Under the pieces are notes generated by a model. That model had not been told where the DNA came from, did no database searches, and was given only the letters and a program-made list of their open reading frames with translations. This document shows positions 16,171-25,052 of a stretch of 64,000 nucleotides of DNA, piece after piece. The position numbers and the translations under genes are program-made. Origin of the DNA: Mesorhizobium sp. ORS 3324 (lineage in GTDB: Bacteria; Pseudomonadota; Alphaproteobacteria; Rhizobiales; Rhizobiaceae); assembly GCA_000824825.2 (NCBI GenBank), contig LM655204.1, positions 62,001-126,000 of the forward strand, in the 5' to 3' direction. How positions within the stretch are numbered: position 1 is the stretch's first letter; each line of letters begins with the position of its first letter.

Positions 16171-17129
16171 TTCAGTCCGTATTCGGAGGGCGACTTGATC
16201 GCCCGGTGGAAGCGCATGCGGCGAATATATTCGGTCGGGTCGCGTTTCATGACCAGCCCGCCGTTGGGAATGGTCAGCCAGTCATAGAGCCGGGTCAGCA
16301 TGAAACGCAGCGCCGAGCCGCGCGCCAGCATCGGCAGCGCCGCCTTCTCCCCGGCCTCAAGCGGCCGCACCGACTGGTAGCCGGCAAGCAGCGCCGCGCC
16401 CTTGGTGAGGTTGAAGGAAAAATCCTTCTCGAAGCACCAGGCGTTGAGGCAGGTGGCGACATCATAGGCGTAGAGGTCGTCGCAGGCGAAATAGAAATCG
16501 ATCAGCCCCGACAGTTTCTCGCCGAGGAAGAAGACATTATCAGGGAAGAGATCCGCATGGATGATGCCTTGCGGCAGGCCGGTCGGCCAGTTGCGCTCGA
16601 AATCGGCAAAATCGGCGTCGACCTCGGCCGCCAGTCCCGGCTCGACCTCGTCGGCGCGGTCGCGCGATGCGGCCCAGAGCTTGCGCCAGCCGTCGATGGC
16701 AAGCGCGTTCGGCCGGCGCATCGGGAAATCCCGGCCTGCGAGATGCAGCTCGGCCAGCGCCTTGCCGACCTCGCCGCAATGCGCTGCTGCCGGGCGCCTG
16801 AGCGACAGGCCTTCGAGGAAGGTGATGATGACCGCTGGTCGGCCGGCGAGCGTGCCGATGACGGTGCCGTCATGCGCGGTGACCGGGAGCGGGCAGGAAA
16901 TGCCTTTTCGCGCCAGATGCCCCATCAGGCCGAGGAAGAAGGGCAAATCGGCCTTGTCGACGCGCTTCTCGTAAAGCGTCAGGATATAGGAGCCGGTGGA
17001 GGCGTGGACGAGGAAATTCGAATTCTCCGTGCCCTCGGCGATGCCCTTGTAGGACAGGAGCTCGCCCACCGGATAGGCTTTCAGGAAGGTTGTGAGCTCG
17101 CCTTCGTTGACGTCGGTGTAAACGGCCAT
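16167..17129 (-). CDS. thrB: Homoserine kinase (ThrB, APH-like type)
   Basis: A 320-residue kinase of the aminoglycoside-phosphotransferase fold, the type used by rhizobia and pseudomonads in place of the GHMP-type ThrB. Catalytic loop IIHADLFPDNVFFLGE and Mg-binding GLIDFYFACDDLYAYDVA are clear; the N terminus MAVYTDVNEGELTTFL is typical. It phosphorylates homoserine for ThrC. I used the ATG at 17129; a leader to 17150 overlaps the ispH region and is unlikely. It starts 7 bases after ispH and overlaps rnhA. Confidence 0.95.
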   Translation of the reverse strand: MAVYTDVNEGELTTFLKAYPVGELLSYKGIAEGTENSNFLVHASTGSYILTLYEKRVDKADLPFFLGLMGHLARKGISCPLPVTAHDGTVIGTLAGRPAVIITFLEGLSLRRPAAAHCGEVGKALAELHLAGRDFPMRRPNALAIDGWRKLWAASRDRADEVEPGLAAEVDADFADFERNWPTGLPQGIIHADLFPDNVFFLGEKLSGLIDFYFACDDLYAYDVATCLNAWCFEKDFSFNLTKGAALLAGYQSVRPLEAGEKAALPMLARGSALRFMLTRLYDWLTIPNGGLVMKRDPTEYIRRMRFHRAIKSPSEYGLK

Positions 17130-17136
17130 TTTGGCT

Positions 17137-18141
17137 TCACGCGGCTCCATTGACGAAGGCCATGTCGGCCGCCGTCAGTTCGACATCGCGCAACACCCGC
17201 ATCACCGGGAAATCCTCCGTTTCGGTGGCCGTGATGGCCAGATCGATGGTGACGTCGAAACGCTGCCGGAAGGCGTCGATGATCTCATCGACGATGATTT
17301 CCGGCGCCGAAGCGCCTGCCGACAGGCCGAGCGTCGAAATCTCCCCGATCTCATTCCACGGGATTTCGGCGGCCCGCTGCACGAGAAGCGACATCTTGGC
17401 ACCGGCGCGCTCCGCCACCTCGACAAGGCGGCGCGAGTTGGACGAATTGGGCGCGCCGACGACGAGGAACAGATCGGCGCCGACCGCCGTTTCCTTCACC
17501 GCCTCCTGGCGGTTGGTGGTGGCGTAGCAGATCGATTCGGCCGCGGGGGCGTGGAGCTCGGGGAAGCGCTCCTGCAGCGCCCGGATGATGCCTGCGGTGT
17601 CTTCGACCGAGAGCGTCGTCTGGGTGACGAATCCGAGCGCTGCCGGATCGGCCGGCACGAAGCGCGCCGCGTCCGCCTCGGTCTCGATCAGGGTCACCGC
17701 GCCGTCCGGCAGCTGGCCCATCGTGCCGATGACTTCCGGATGGCCGGCATGGCCGATCAGCAGCACGTGGCGACCGAGCCGCTGGTGGCGCATCGCCTGC
17801 TTGTGCACTTTCGACACCAGCGGACAGGTGGCGTCGAGATAGAAGAGGTTGCGCGCCTCGGCGTCCGCCGGCACCGATTTCGGCACGCCATGCGCGGAAA
17901 AGACGACCGGGCATTGGCGATGTTCAGCCGGAATCTCGGACAGTTCCTCGATGAACACCGCGCCCAGGCTCTGCAGCCCCTCGACGACATAGCGGTTGTG
18001 CACGATCTCGTGGCGGACATAGACCGGCGCACCGTATTTCTTGAGCGCCAGCACGACGATCTGGATGGCGCGGTCAACGCCGGCGCAGAAGCCGCGCGGC
18101 TGGCAAAGCCTGATCGTCAGTGGTGGCTTGGTCTCACTCAT
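17137..18141 (-). CDS. ispH: 4-hydroxy-3-methylbut-2-enyl diphosphate reductase
   Basis: The last enzyme of the MEP isoprenoid pathway, giving IPP and DMAPP. The 334 residues hold the three cluster-binding cysteines in LCQPRGFCAGVDRAI, YLDATCPLVSKVH and ICYATTNRQEAV, and the conserved SAHGVP and GHAGHPEVIGTMGQ segments. ATG at 18141 chosen (MSETKPPLTIRL); a GTG at 18159 is possible. The first pathway enzyme, Dxs, is encoded at 34601-36514. It sits between the SURF1 and thrB genes in the same direction. Confidence 0.96.
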   Translation of the reverse strand: MSETKPPLTIRLCQPRGFCAGVDRAIQIVVLALKKYGAPVYVRHEIVHNRYVVEGLQSLGAVFIEELSEIPAEHRQCPVVFSAHGVPKSVPADAEARNLFYLDATCPLVSKVHKQAMRHQRLGRHVLLIGHAGHPEVIGTMGQLPDGAVTLIETEADAARFVPADPAALGFVTQTTLSVEDTAGIIRALQERFPELHAPAAESICYATTNRQEAVKETAVGADLFLVVGAPNSSNSRRLVEVAERAGAKMSLLVQRAAEIPWNEIGEISTLGLSAGASAPEIIVDEIIDAFRQRFDVTIDLAITATETEDFPVMRVLRDVELTAADMAFVNGAA

Positions 18142-18216
18142 GAAAACGGACCGGTTCACTTGAAATCTGGAGCCGAAATGAGATGCCTACCCCTGCCCTG
18201 TCAAGAGCGGCGGCGT

Positions 18217-18972
18217 TCACCCTTCCTTCGTCGTGCGGCGGATCCTGAGGATCAGCACGGCGGCAAGTGCTGCGGCCAGGCCGTACCAGGTGACGGCATA
18301 TTGCAGGTGATTGTTCGGCAGATCGATGATGGTGACGCCGCCGACCGGCAGGCCGCCGGGATTCGGCGTCTTGTCGGCATCGATGAAGAAAGGCACCAGC
18401 ACGGCTCCCGCCGGCAGGCCGGCGCTCGAGGCCATCGCGTCGCGATCCTTCCAGTAGAAGATGTTCTTGGCGATATCGTTGTCGGGCAGCATAATCGAGG
18501 GCTTGCCCGGCAGCGGATTGCGGGCAAGGCCGGTCACCGTCACCGTTCCGGCGACCTCGCCCTGCCGGCGCTTGGCCGGATCCTTGAGGTCGTAAGGAAC
18601 GAAGCCGCGATTGACGAGCACGAAACGACCGTCGCCGAGCTGCAAGGGCGTGTAGACATTGAAGCCGGTGTCGCCTTCCCAGGTGGCGAAGAAATGCCGC
18701 TCACCCTCGTGGAGGAAGGTGCCGGTCACCTTCACCGGCGTGTAGTCGACATCGTGCGTGGCTGCGAATTCACTCTCGACATTGGACAGCGGCAGGGGTG
18801 GCGCATGGGTGCGCCTGTCGATCGTGGCGAGCAGGTTTTCCTTCCAGTGCAGGCGCTGGACCTGCCAGGTGCCGAGTCCGATGAGAATGGCGAACAGGAC
18901 GAGGCCGAACCCAAGCAGCAATGCATTGCGCGGCCGCGAGCGGCCGGCAGTCTGGCCGTTTGTGCCGCTCAT
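18217..18972 (-). CDS. SURF1 family cytochrome oxidase biogenesis protein
   Basis: A 251-residue SURF1/Shy1 protein. It has an N-terminal membrane helix (NALLLGFGLVLFAILIGLG) followed directly by TWQVQRLHWKENLL, a large periplasmic domain with VLVNRGFVPYDLKDP, and a C-terminal helix (YAVTWYGLAAALAAVLIL). SURF1 assists haem a insertion into subunit I of aa3 oxidase, which agrees with its place after ctaE. Its ATG overlaps the stop of the DUF983 gene. Confidence 0.94.
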   Translation of the reverse strand: MSGTNGQTAGRSRPRNALLLGFGLVLFAILIGLGTWQVQRLHWKENLLATIDRRTHAPPLPLSNVESEFAATHDVDYTPVKVTGTFLHEGERHFFATWEGDTGFNVYTPLQLGDGRFVLVNRGFVPYDLKDPAKRRQGEVAGTVTVTGLARNPLPGKPSIMLPDNDIAKNIFYWKDRDAMASSAGLPAGAVLVPFFIDADKTPNPGGLPVGGVTIIDLPNNHLQYAVTWYGLAAALAAVLILRIRRTTKEG

Positions 18973-19355
18973 CGACCGGCGTCCAGCCTGCCTTCGGAAG
19001 CTTTCTTTGAGTACTGCATGGTGATCAGCACGCCCTTGATGAGGCGCAATGCCGTCAGGCTAAGGACCAGGGCCAGCGGTATCCACAATATGAAATGCAG
19101 CCAGAGCGGCGGGCTCAGCGTGACTTCCATCCACAGCGCCAAGCCGACGACGATGAAGCCGATGATCAGGATCACGAACACCGCCGGGCCATCGCCGGCA
19201 TCGGCGAAGGAGTAGTCGAGGCCGCAATTGTAGCAGCGCTTGCCGACGGTGAGGAAGCCCGAGAACAGCTTGCCCTCGCCGCAGCGCGGGCAGCGCCCGT
19301 GCAGGCCGGCCGAGACCGGGTCGATAGGGGGCCAGATCGCCTTGTCTTCGCTCAT
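18969..19355 (-). CDS. DUF983 family membrane protein
   Basis: A 128-residue protein with two CxxC pairs (GRCPRCGEGKLFSGF and RCYNCGLDYSF), likely a zinc ribbon, followed by two membrane segments (FVILIIGFIVVGLALWMEV and LHFILWIPLALVLSLTALRL). DUF983 members sit regularly inside cytochrome oxidase operons of alphaproteobacteria; function unproven. I prefer the ATG at 19355 (MSEDKAIWPP) to a TTG at 19382. Overlaps SURF1 by four bases. Confidence 0.88.
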   Translation of the reverse strand: MSEDKAIWPPIDPVSAGLHGRCPRCGEGKLFSGFLTVGKRCYNCGLDYSFADAGDGPAVFVILIIGFIVVGLALWMEVTLSPPLWLHFILWIPLALVLSLTALRLIKGVLITMQYSKKASEGRLDAGR

Positions 19356-19442
19356 ATCCGCACCGTAGACCCTTTCGCTCAAAAAGATAAGGCGGCCACG
19401 TCGCCGCAGCCGCCGCTATGCGCTTTCCCGGAATTGCCTGGA

Positions 19443-20324
19443 TCAGTGCGGTTCGATCAGCGCACCGTTCGAGGCCCAGACATAGATGCAGCTGAACAGG
19501 AACAGCCAGACCACGTCGACGAAGTGCCAATACCAGGCGGCCGCCTCGAAGCCGAAATGCTGCTTCGGGGTGAAGTCGCCACGGATCGCGCGCAGCAGGC
19601 AGACGAGCAGGAAGATGGTGCCGATGATGACGTGGAAACCGTGGAAGCCCGTCGCCATGAAGAAGGTGGCGCCGTAGATCGAATCCTTGAAGGCGAATGG
19701 AGCGTGCATGTACTCGTAAGCCTGAACCATGGTGAACAGCATGCCGAGGCCGACGGTGAGCACCAGGCCGTTGATCAGGCCCTTGCGGTCGCCATGGATA
19801 AGCGAGTGGTGCGCCCAGGTCACCGTCGTGCCCGACAAGAGCAGGATGATGGTGTTGTAGAGCGGCAGGTGGAAGGGATCGAGAACCTCCAGGCCCTTCG
19901 GCGGCCACACCCCGCCGGTGAAGGCGGTGCGGGCATATTGTATCGCCTCGCCGGGGAACAGGCTGGCGTCGAAGAAGGCCCAGAACCAGGCGACGAAGAA
20001 CATCACCTCGGAAGCGATGAACATGATCATGCCGTAGCGCAGGTGCAGCGACACGACGCGCGTGTGGTGGCCCTCATGCGCTTCCTTGATGGTGTCCGAC
20101 CACCAGGCGAACATCGTGTAGAGCACGATGACGAGGCCGATGAAGAACAGCCACGGATTGGCGATGTTGTGGCCGAAGACCGGGAAGCTGTCGGCCCTGA
20201 GATAGCGCATCAGGCACACGCCGCCGATGGCAGTCACCAGCGCGCCGATCGAGCCCAGGAAAGGCCAGGGGCTCGGATTGACGAGATGGTAGTCGTGGTT
20301 CGGTTTTGCGTGCGCGTCTGCCAT
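19443..20324 (-). CDS. ctaE: Cytochrome c oxidase subunit III
   Basis: A 293-residue, seven-helix subunit III of the aa3-type oxidase, beginning MADAHAKPNHDYHLVNPSPWP. The family stretches VVSLHLRYGMIMFIASEVMF, TTVTWAHHSL and GFHGFHVIIGTIFLLVCLLR are present. It lies one base after ctaG. It stabilises the catalytic core and its proton uptake but has no metal centre. Confidence 0.96.
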   Translation of the reverse strand: MADAHAKPNHDYHLVNPSPWPFLGSIGALVTAIGGVCLMRYLRADSFPVFGHNIANPWLFFIGLVIVLYTMFAWWSDTIKEAHEGHHTRVVSLHLRYGMIMFIASEVMFFVAWFWAFFDASLFPGEAIQYARTAFTGGVWPPKGLEVLDPFHLPLYNTIILLLSGTTVTWAHHSLIHGDRKGLINGLVLTVGLGMLFTMVQAYEYMHAPFAFKDSIYGATFFMATGFHGFHVIIGTIFLLVCLLRAIRGDFTPKQHFGFEAAAWYWHFVDVVWLFLFSCIYVWASNGALIEPH

Positions 20325-20325
20325 A

Positions 20326-20943
20326 TCAACCCCCGAGGCTTGCTTCGGAATCTGGAACTTTTTTGCTGCCGCCAGTGGCGGCCGCGACCGGCTGTTTCTT
20401 CTCGACCGGGAACATCGTGTAGGACAGGGTGATGGTCTTCAAGTCCTTCAGTTCCGGCACGTTGACGATGTCTGGATCGACATAGAACACGACAGGCATG
20501 TCCAGCGTCTCGCCGGGCTTCAGCGTCGTGTCGGTGAAGCAGAAGCACTCCACCTTGTTGAAATAGGCGCCGGCCATTTCCGGCTGCACGTTGAAGGAGG
20601 CGCGGCCGGTGACGGGACGGTCGAACTTGTTGGTGGCGCTGTAATGCGCCTGCGTGGTCTCGCCGATCTTGATGGTCACCGAGCGCGCCACGGGTTCGAA
20701 CTGCCACGGAATGCCGTTGGTGTTGGCGTCGAAGCGGATGGTGATGTCACGGTCGAGCACGCGGCCGGCATATTGCTTCTCGGCGCGCTGCGTCGTGCCG
20801 CCATAGCCTGTGGCCTGGCAGAACATCTTGTAGAGCGGCACCGCCGCGTAGGCCATGCCGACCATGCCGGTGAAGAAGGCAAGGCAGACCGCCACGATGA
20901 TCCGGTTGCTGTTCTTCCTGACGGGTTTGATCTCGCCGCTCAT
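20326..20943 (-). CDS. ctaG: Cytochrome c oxidase assembly protein CtaG (Cox11)
   Basis: A 205-residue copper chaperone that delivers copper to the CuB site of subunit I. One N-terminal membrane helix (IIVAVCLAFFTGMVGMAYAA) is followed by a periplasmic domain with the copper-binding Cys pair in KVECFCFTDTTLKPGE and the conserved MPVVFYVDPDI. Length is typical. It is flanked by coxF and ctaE in the usual rhizobial order. Confidence 0.95.
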   Translation of the reverse strand: MSGEIKPVRKNSNRIIVAVCLAFFTGMVGMAYAAVPLYKMFCQATGYGGTTQRAEKQYAGRVLDRDITIRFDANTNGIPWQFEPVARSVTIKIGETTQAHYSATNKFDRPVTGRASFNVQPEMAGAYFNKVECFCFTDTTLKPGETLDMPVVFYVDPDIVNVPELKDLKTITLSYTMFPVEKKQPVAAATGGSKKVPDSEASLGG

Positions 20944-20950
20944 CGCCGCC

Positions 20951-21133
20951 TCACATCAGGTTCGTGGGCATGAGGCCGGCGGCATTGTGGCCGAACTTCA
21001 CGATGGTCGCGACGTAGAAGATGATGACGAGCGCGGCCAGCGCCACGCCGATGGCGACGGAGCGGTTGCGCCGAGCCTTCTGCTGGCGCTCGGTCAAGGT
21101 GACCAGTTCGAGGTTCTTGTCGGCCACGATCAT
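20951..21133 (-). CDS. Small CoxF-like oxidase operon protein
   Basis: A 60-residue protein with one membrane helix (VAIGVALAALVIIFYVATIV), a basic N-terminal half (LTERQQKARRNRS) and VKFGHNAAGL after the helix. Such tiny proteins occupy the gap between ctaB and ctaG in many rhizobial oxidase operons and are named CoxF there; their role is not settled. It overlaps the end of ctaB by four bases and ends 7 bases before ctaG. Confidence 0.8.
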   Translation of the reverse strand: MIVADKNLELVTLTERQQKARRNRSVAIGVALAALVIIFYVATIVKFGHNAAGLMPTNLM

Positions 21134-22074
21134 GCTCCCCCCGTCATGAGGGCGCGCCCGACCACGCTGTCGACGAGATAGGCGGCGAAGATGGCGAACA
21201 GATAGAGCAGCGAATAGCCGAACAGCGCCTTGGCCGGCCTCATCGTGCGGTCTTCGTCGGTCATGCCGAGCACTTTCCAGGCATACCAGATGAAGCCCGC
21301 GCCCAGCACGGCCGAGACGGCGCCGTAGGCAGCCGTGGTGTAGCCGAGCAGCCAGGGCAGCACGCCGACCGGCGCCAGGATCAGTGCATAGGCAAAGATT
21401 TGACGGCGCGTGGAGGCAGGCCCGGCGACGTTCGGCATCATCGGGATGCCGGCGCGCGCATAGTCATCCGACTTGAACAGCGCCAGCGCCCAGAAATGCG
21501 GCGGCGTCCAGAGGAAGATGATCAGGAACAGGATCAGGCTTTCAAGGCTGACCGATCCGGTCGCCGCCGCCCAGCCGATCACCGGCGGGATGGCGCCGGC
21601 GGCGCCGCCGATGACGATGTTCTGCGGCGTCCAGCGCTTCAGCCACATCGTGTAGACGACGGCATAGAAGAAGATGGTGAAGGCAAGAAGCGCGGCCGAC
21701 AGCCAGTTGACCAGCACGCCAAGCGTCATCACCGACAGCACGGAGAGCACCAGGCCGAAGCTCAGCGCTTCGCCGGGCGTGACGCGGCCGGCCGGCACCG
21801 GACGGCCGGCGGTCCTGGTCATCACAGCGTCGATGTCGGCGTCGTACCACATGTTGAGCGCGCCCGAGGCGCCGGCGCCGATGGCGATCGCCAGGATGGC
21901 GATCATCGCCAGCAGCGGATTGATGGCGACGGGCGCCGCGACCAGGCCGACAAAGGCCGTGAAGACGACCAGCGACATGACGCGCGGCTTCAGGAGGGCG
22001 AAGAAATCGCCCGCGGTCGCTTCCGACATGCGAAAGCCCGCTTCCTCCATCAATCTATGGTCGGCAATGGCCAT
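21130..22074 (-). CDS. ctaB: Protohaem IX farnesyltransferase
   Basis: A 314-residue UbiA-family enzyme making haem O, the precursor of haem A for the oxidase. The first prenyl-diphosphate motif is NMWYDADIDAVMTRTAGRPV, preceded by FALLKPRVMSLVVFTAFVGL. Eight or nine membrane segments follow. It lies between ctaD and coxF; the 76-base gap to ctaD shows no clear terminator. Confidence 0.96.
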   Translation of the reverse strand: MAIADHRLMEEAGFRMSEATAGDFFALLKPRVMSLVVFTAFVGLVAAPVAINPLLAMIAILAIAIGAGASGALNMWYDADIDAVMTRTAGRPVPAGRVTPGEALSFGLVLSVLSVMTLGVLVNWLSAALLAFTIFFYAVVYTMWLKRWTPQNIVIGGAAGAIPPVIGWAAATGSVSLESLILFLIIFLWTPPHFWALALFKSDDYARAGIPMMPNVAGPASTRRQIFAYALILAPVGVLPWLLGYTTAAYGAVSAVLGAGFIWYAWKVLGMTDEDRTMRPAKALFGYSLLYLFAIFAAYLVDSVVGRALMTGGA

Positions 22075-22150
22075 GCGTACTTAAAGTCCATCATTCCGTT
22101 GGCCAAGACCGCCGGACTGGCCGGCGGCCTCGCATGCGTCGGGACGCTGC

Positions 22151-23800
22151 TTACTTGATCTTCGGCAGCTGTTCCCACTGGTGGAACGGCGGCGGCGAAG
22201 GCAGCTGCCATTCGAGCGTGGTGGCACCCTCGCCCCACGGATTGGCGCCCGCGACCCGCTTCTTCTGGAAGGCCTCGAACACGCCGTAGAGGAAGATCGC
22301 GACGCCGACTGCGGCGATGTAGGAGCCGTAGGACGAGACCATGTTCCAGCCGGCGAACGCGTCCGGATAGTCGACGGTGCGACGCGGCATGCCGGCGAGG
22401 CCGAGGAAGTGCTGCGGGAAGAAGATCAGGTTGACGCCGACGAAGGTGACCCAGAAGTGGGTGTTGGCGATCACCGGCGAGTACATGTAGCCGGTCATCT
22501 TCGGGAACCAGTAGTACCAGCCGGCGAAGATGGCGAATACCGCACCCAGCGACAGCACGTAGTGGAAGTGGGCGATCACGAAATAGGTGTCGTGCAGCGA
22601 GCGGTCAAGGCCGGCATTGGCGAGCTGGACGCCGGTGACGCCACCGATCGTGAACAGGAAGATGAAGCCCAGCGCCCACAGCATCGGCGGCTTGAAGGAG
22701 ATCGAGCCGCCCCACATCGTGGCGATCCAGGAGAAGATCTTCACGCCGGTCGGCACCGCGATGACCATGGTGGCGAACACGAAATAGCGCTGCGTGTCGA
22801 GCGACAGGCCGGTCGTGTACATGTGGTGCGCCCAGACGATGAAGCCGACGGCGCCGATCGCGACCATGGCGTAGGCCATGCCGAGATAGCCGAAGACAGG
22901 CTTCTTCGAGAAGGTCGAGACGATATGGCTGATGATGCCGAAGCCCGGCAGGATCAGGATGTACACCTCGGGGTGGCCGAAGAACCAGAACAGGTGCTGG
23001 AAGAGCAGCGGGTCACCGCCATTGTCCGGCACGAAGAAGGAGGTGCCGAAATTGCGGTCGGTAAGCAGCATGGTGATGCCGCCGGCCAGAACCGGCAAGG
23101 AGAGCAGCAGCAGGAAGGCAGTGATCAGCACCGCCCAGGCGAACAGCGGCATCTTGTGCAGCGTCATGCCGGGAGCGCGCATGTTGAAGATGGTGGTGAT
23201 GAAGTTGATCGCGCCGAGGATCGACGAGGCGCCGGCGATGTGGATCGACAGGATCGCCAGGTCCATTGCAGGCCCGGGCTGGCCGGACGTCGAGAGCGGC
23301 GGATAGATCGTCCAGCCGCCGCCGGGGCCGAAGGCGCCGGGCGCGCTCGGCACGAACATCGAGCCGAGCAGCAGCAGGAAGGCCGGCGGCAGCAGCCAGA
23401 AAGAGATGTTGTTCATGCGCGGGAAGGCCATGTCCGGCGCGCCGATCATGATCGGCACCATCCAGTTGGCGAAGCCGCCGATCAGGGCCGGCATGACCAT
23501 GAAGAAGATCATGATCAGGCCGTGCGCGGCGCCGAAGGCGTTGTACATGCTCTTGCCGCCGTCGATGGCAGCGTCGCCCTGCATGCCGTAGACCATCTGC
23601 GCCAGACCGCTGAAGATCTGGATGCCCGGCTCCTGCAGCTCCATGCGGATGGCGACCGACAGCGCGCCGCCGATAACACCTGCAATGATCGCGAAGATCA
23701 GGTAGAGCGTGCCGATGTCCTTATGGTTGGTCGAGTACACCCAGCGGACCCAGCCATGCGGCCTGTGGTCGTGGTGGTCGTGAGCTTGAGCCTCTGCCAT
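22151..23800 (-). CDS. ctaD: Cytochrome c oxidase subunit I
   Basis: The 549-residue, twelve-helix catalytic subunit of the aa3 oxidase. It shows the haem a/a3 and CuB ligand regions: AAHGLIMIFFMVMPALIGGF, the cross-linked His-Tyr in WFFGHPEVYILILPGFG, the HH pair in IVWAHHMYTTGL and the C-terminal DTYFVIAHFHYVLS. Full length, ending FHQWEQLPKIK. It begins 38 bases after the ctaC stop. Confidence 0.97.
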   Translation of the reverse strand: MAEAQAHDHHDHRPHGWVRWVYSTNHKDIGTLYLIFAIIAGVIGGALSVAIRMELQEPGIQIFSGLAQMVYGMQGDAAIDGGKSMYNAFGAAHGLIMIFFMVMPALIGGFANWMVPIMIGAPDMAFPRMNNISFWLLPPAFLLLLGSMFVPSAPGAFGPGGGWTIYPPLSTSGQPGPAMDLAILSIHIAGASSILGAINFITTIFNMRAPGMTLHKMPLFAWAVLITAFLLLLSLPVLAGGITMLLTDRNFGTSFFVPDNGGDPLLFQHLFWFFGHPEVYILILPGFGIISHIVSTFSKKPVFGYLGMAYAMVAIGAVGFIVWAHHMYTTGLSLDTQRYFVFATMVIAVPTGVKIFSWIATMWGGSISFKPPMLWALGFIFLFTIGGVTGVQLANAGLDRSLHDTYFVIAHFHYVLSLGAVFAIFAGWYYWFPKMTGYMYSPVIANTHFWVTFVGVNLIFFPQHFLGLAGMPRRTVDYPDAFAGWNMVSSYGSYIAAVGVAIFLYGVFEAFQKKRVAGANPWGEGATTLEWQLPSPPPFHQWEQLPKIK

Positions 23801-23838
23801 GTTCCGCTCCGTTCCCTAATTCCTGCTTGGCCGCGGCA

Positions 23839-24723
23839 TCAATTGCCGGCAGCCGCTACCTTGTTGGTGCCGTCGATCTCGGCCATCAGCGCCTTGTTGG
23901 CGCCCGGCACATCGGTCTTGGCCCCGTCGAGCCAGGTCTTGAACTGTGCGTCGGACACGACGCGAACCGCGATCGGCATGAAGGCATGATCCTTGCCGCA
24001 GAGCTGCGAGCACTGGCCGTAGTAGAGGCCCTCCTTCTGCGCCTTGAACCAGGTCTCGTTGGTACGGCCGGGCACGGCGTCCATCTTGATGCCGAAGGAC
24101 GGCACGGCGAAGGAGTGGATGACGTCAGTGGCCGTGATCAGCACGCGGGTCATGGTGTTGACCGGCACCACCAGCTCGTTGTCGACGGCGAGCAGGCGCG
24201 GATAAAGGTTGCGGTCTTCCTTGCCGGCCTTGGCGCGGTCAGCATCCTGGAGCACGGCCGAGTTGAAAGAGAAGCTCTTGTCGACCTGGTATTCGTAGTC
24301 CCAGTTCCACTGGTTGCCGGTCGCCTTGACGGTGAGCTTGGCCTCTTCCGGCGGCGTGTACTGCGCGGTGAGCAGCTGGAAGGAGGGAATTGCGATGAGC
24401 AGCAGCACGACGACCGGCCCGACCGTCCAGATCACCTCGATCAGCGTGTTGTGGCTGGTCCTCGAGGGAACCGGATTGGCGCTCGCGCGGAACTTCAGGA
24501 TGACAAAGGCGAGCAGGAACAGCACCAGAAGGGTGATCACCACGATGAAGGCGAAGGTGTAGTTCCCGAACCACTCGATCTGCCGCATCATATCGGTCGC
24601 CGGCGCCTGGAAGCTCGTCTCCCATGGCCGCGGCTGATCCGCATAAGCGGATGCGCTGGAGAGGAGCGCGCCTGCGGCTGCAGCACCTGCCAGGAATTTG
24701 GCGCTTGCCAGGAATTTTCTCAT
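23839..24723 (-). CDS. ctaC: Cytochrome c oxidase subunit II
   Basis: A 294-residue subunit with a cleavable signal peptide (MRKFLASAKFLAGAAAAGA), two membrane helices and a C-terminal cupredoxin domain. The CuA ligands are seen in IHSFAVPSFGIKMD and YGQCSQLCGKDHAFMPI. No fused cytochrome c domain, so it is an aa3-type subunit. The ATG at 24723 gives the correct signal peptide. First gene of the long minus-strand operon. Confidence 0.96.
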   Translation of the reverse strand: MRKFLASAKFLAGAAAAGALLSSASAYADQPRPWETSFQAPATDMMRQIEWFGNYTFAFIVVITLLVLFLLAFVILKFRASANPVPSRTSHNTLIEVIWTVGPVVVLLLIAIPSFQLLTAQYTPPEEAKLTVKATGNQWNWDYEYQVDKSFSFNSAVLQDADRAKAGKEDRNLYPRLLAVDNELVVPVNTMTRVLITATDVIHSFAVPSFGIKMDAVPGRTNETWFKAQKEGLYYGQCSQLCGKDHAFMPIAVRVVSDAQFKTWLDGAKTDVPGANKALMAEIDGTNKVAAAGN

Positions 24724-25052
24724 CGCCCTCTCGTCTCCCACTTCCTGCGATCGGATCGCACCAAGAACGAACGACGCCGGGATTGGGAATCCCGGTCCGT
24801 TGCTAAGGTGGTTCAAACCATACTCTATTTCCCTCCGCAAGGAAGGAGCGGCCGAAACCGTGCGGCATTTTTGCGCGCAACCCGAAGGCCGTCCCCGGCC
24901 ATCGCCGCGCTGCGCGCCGGACGGTCGCAATTCGGGCGAATTTGCTATGGAAAAGCGCGTAATTGCCGGGTATCGGGGCGGGCCGGCGGCGGTCTCGTCC
25001 TTTACTTGGCCTTGGCGCAGCTTAAAGTGCCGTGATTCGCAATGGAGCCGTC
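24724..25052. other. Divergent intergenic region between ctaC and the IalB-like gene
   Basis: This 329-base stretch holds the promoters of the oxidase operon (leftward) and of the IalB-like gene (rightward). I see no convincing operator palindrome, RNA element or small gene in it. It contains one GANTC (GAATC near 24787), the CcrM target. Confidence 0.5.

Noticed and set aside
17131..19215. A very long open frame (694 codons) on the plus strand opposite ispH and SURF1
   Set aside because: High-GC antisense shadow. The minus-strand genes have full catalytic motifs and the antisense protein is Arg/Asp/His-rich without any domain.
22181..23989. 602-codon plus-strand open frame opposite ctaD
   Set aside because: Composition (DRE/HRD-rich) is that of antisense codons of a membrane protein; ctaD is unmistakable on the other strand.
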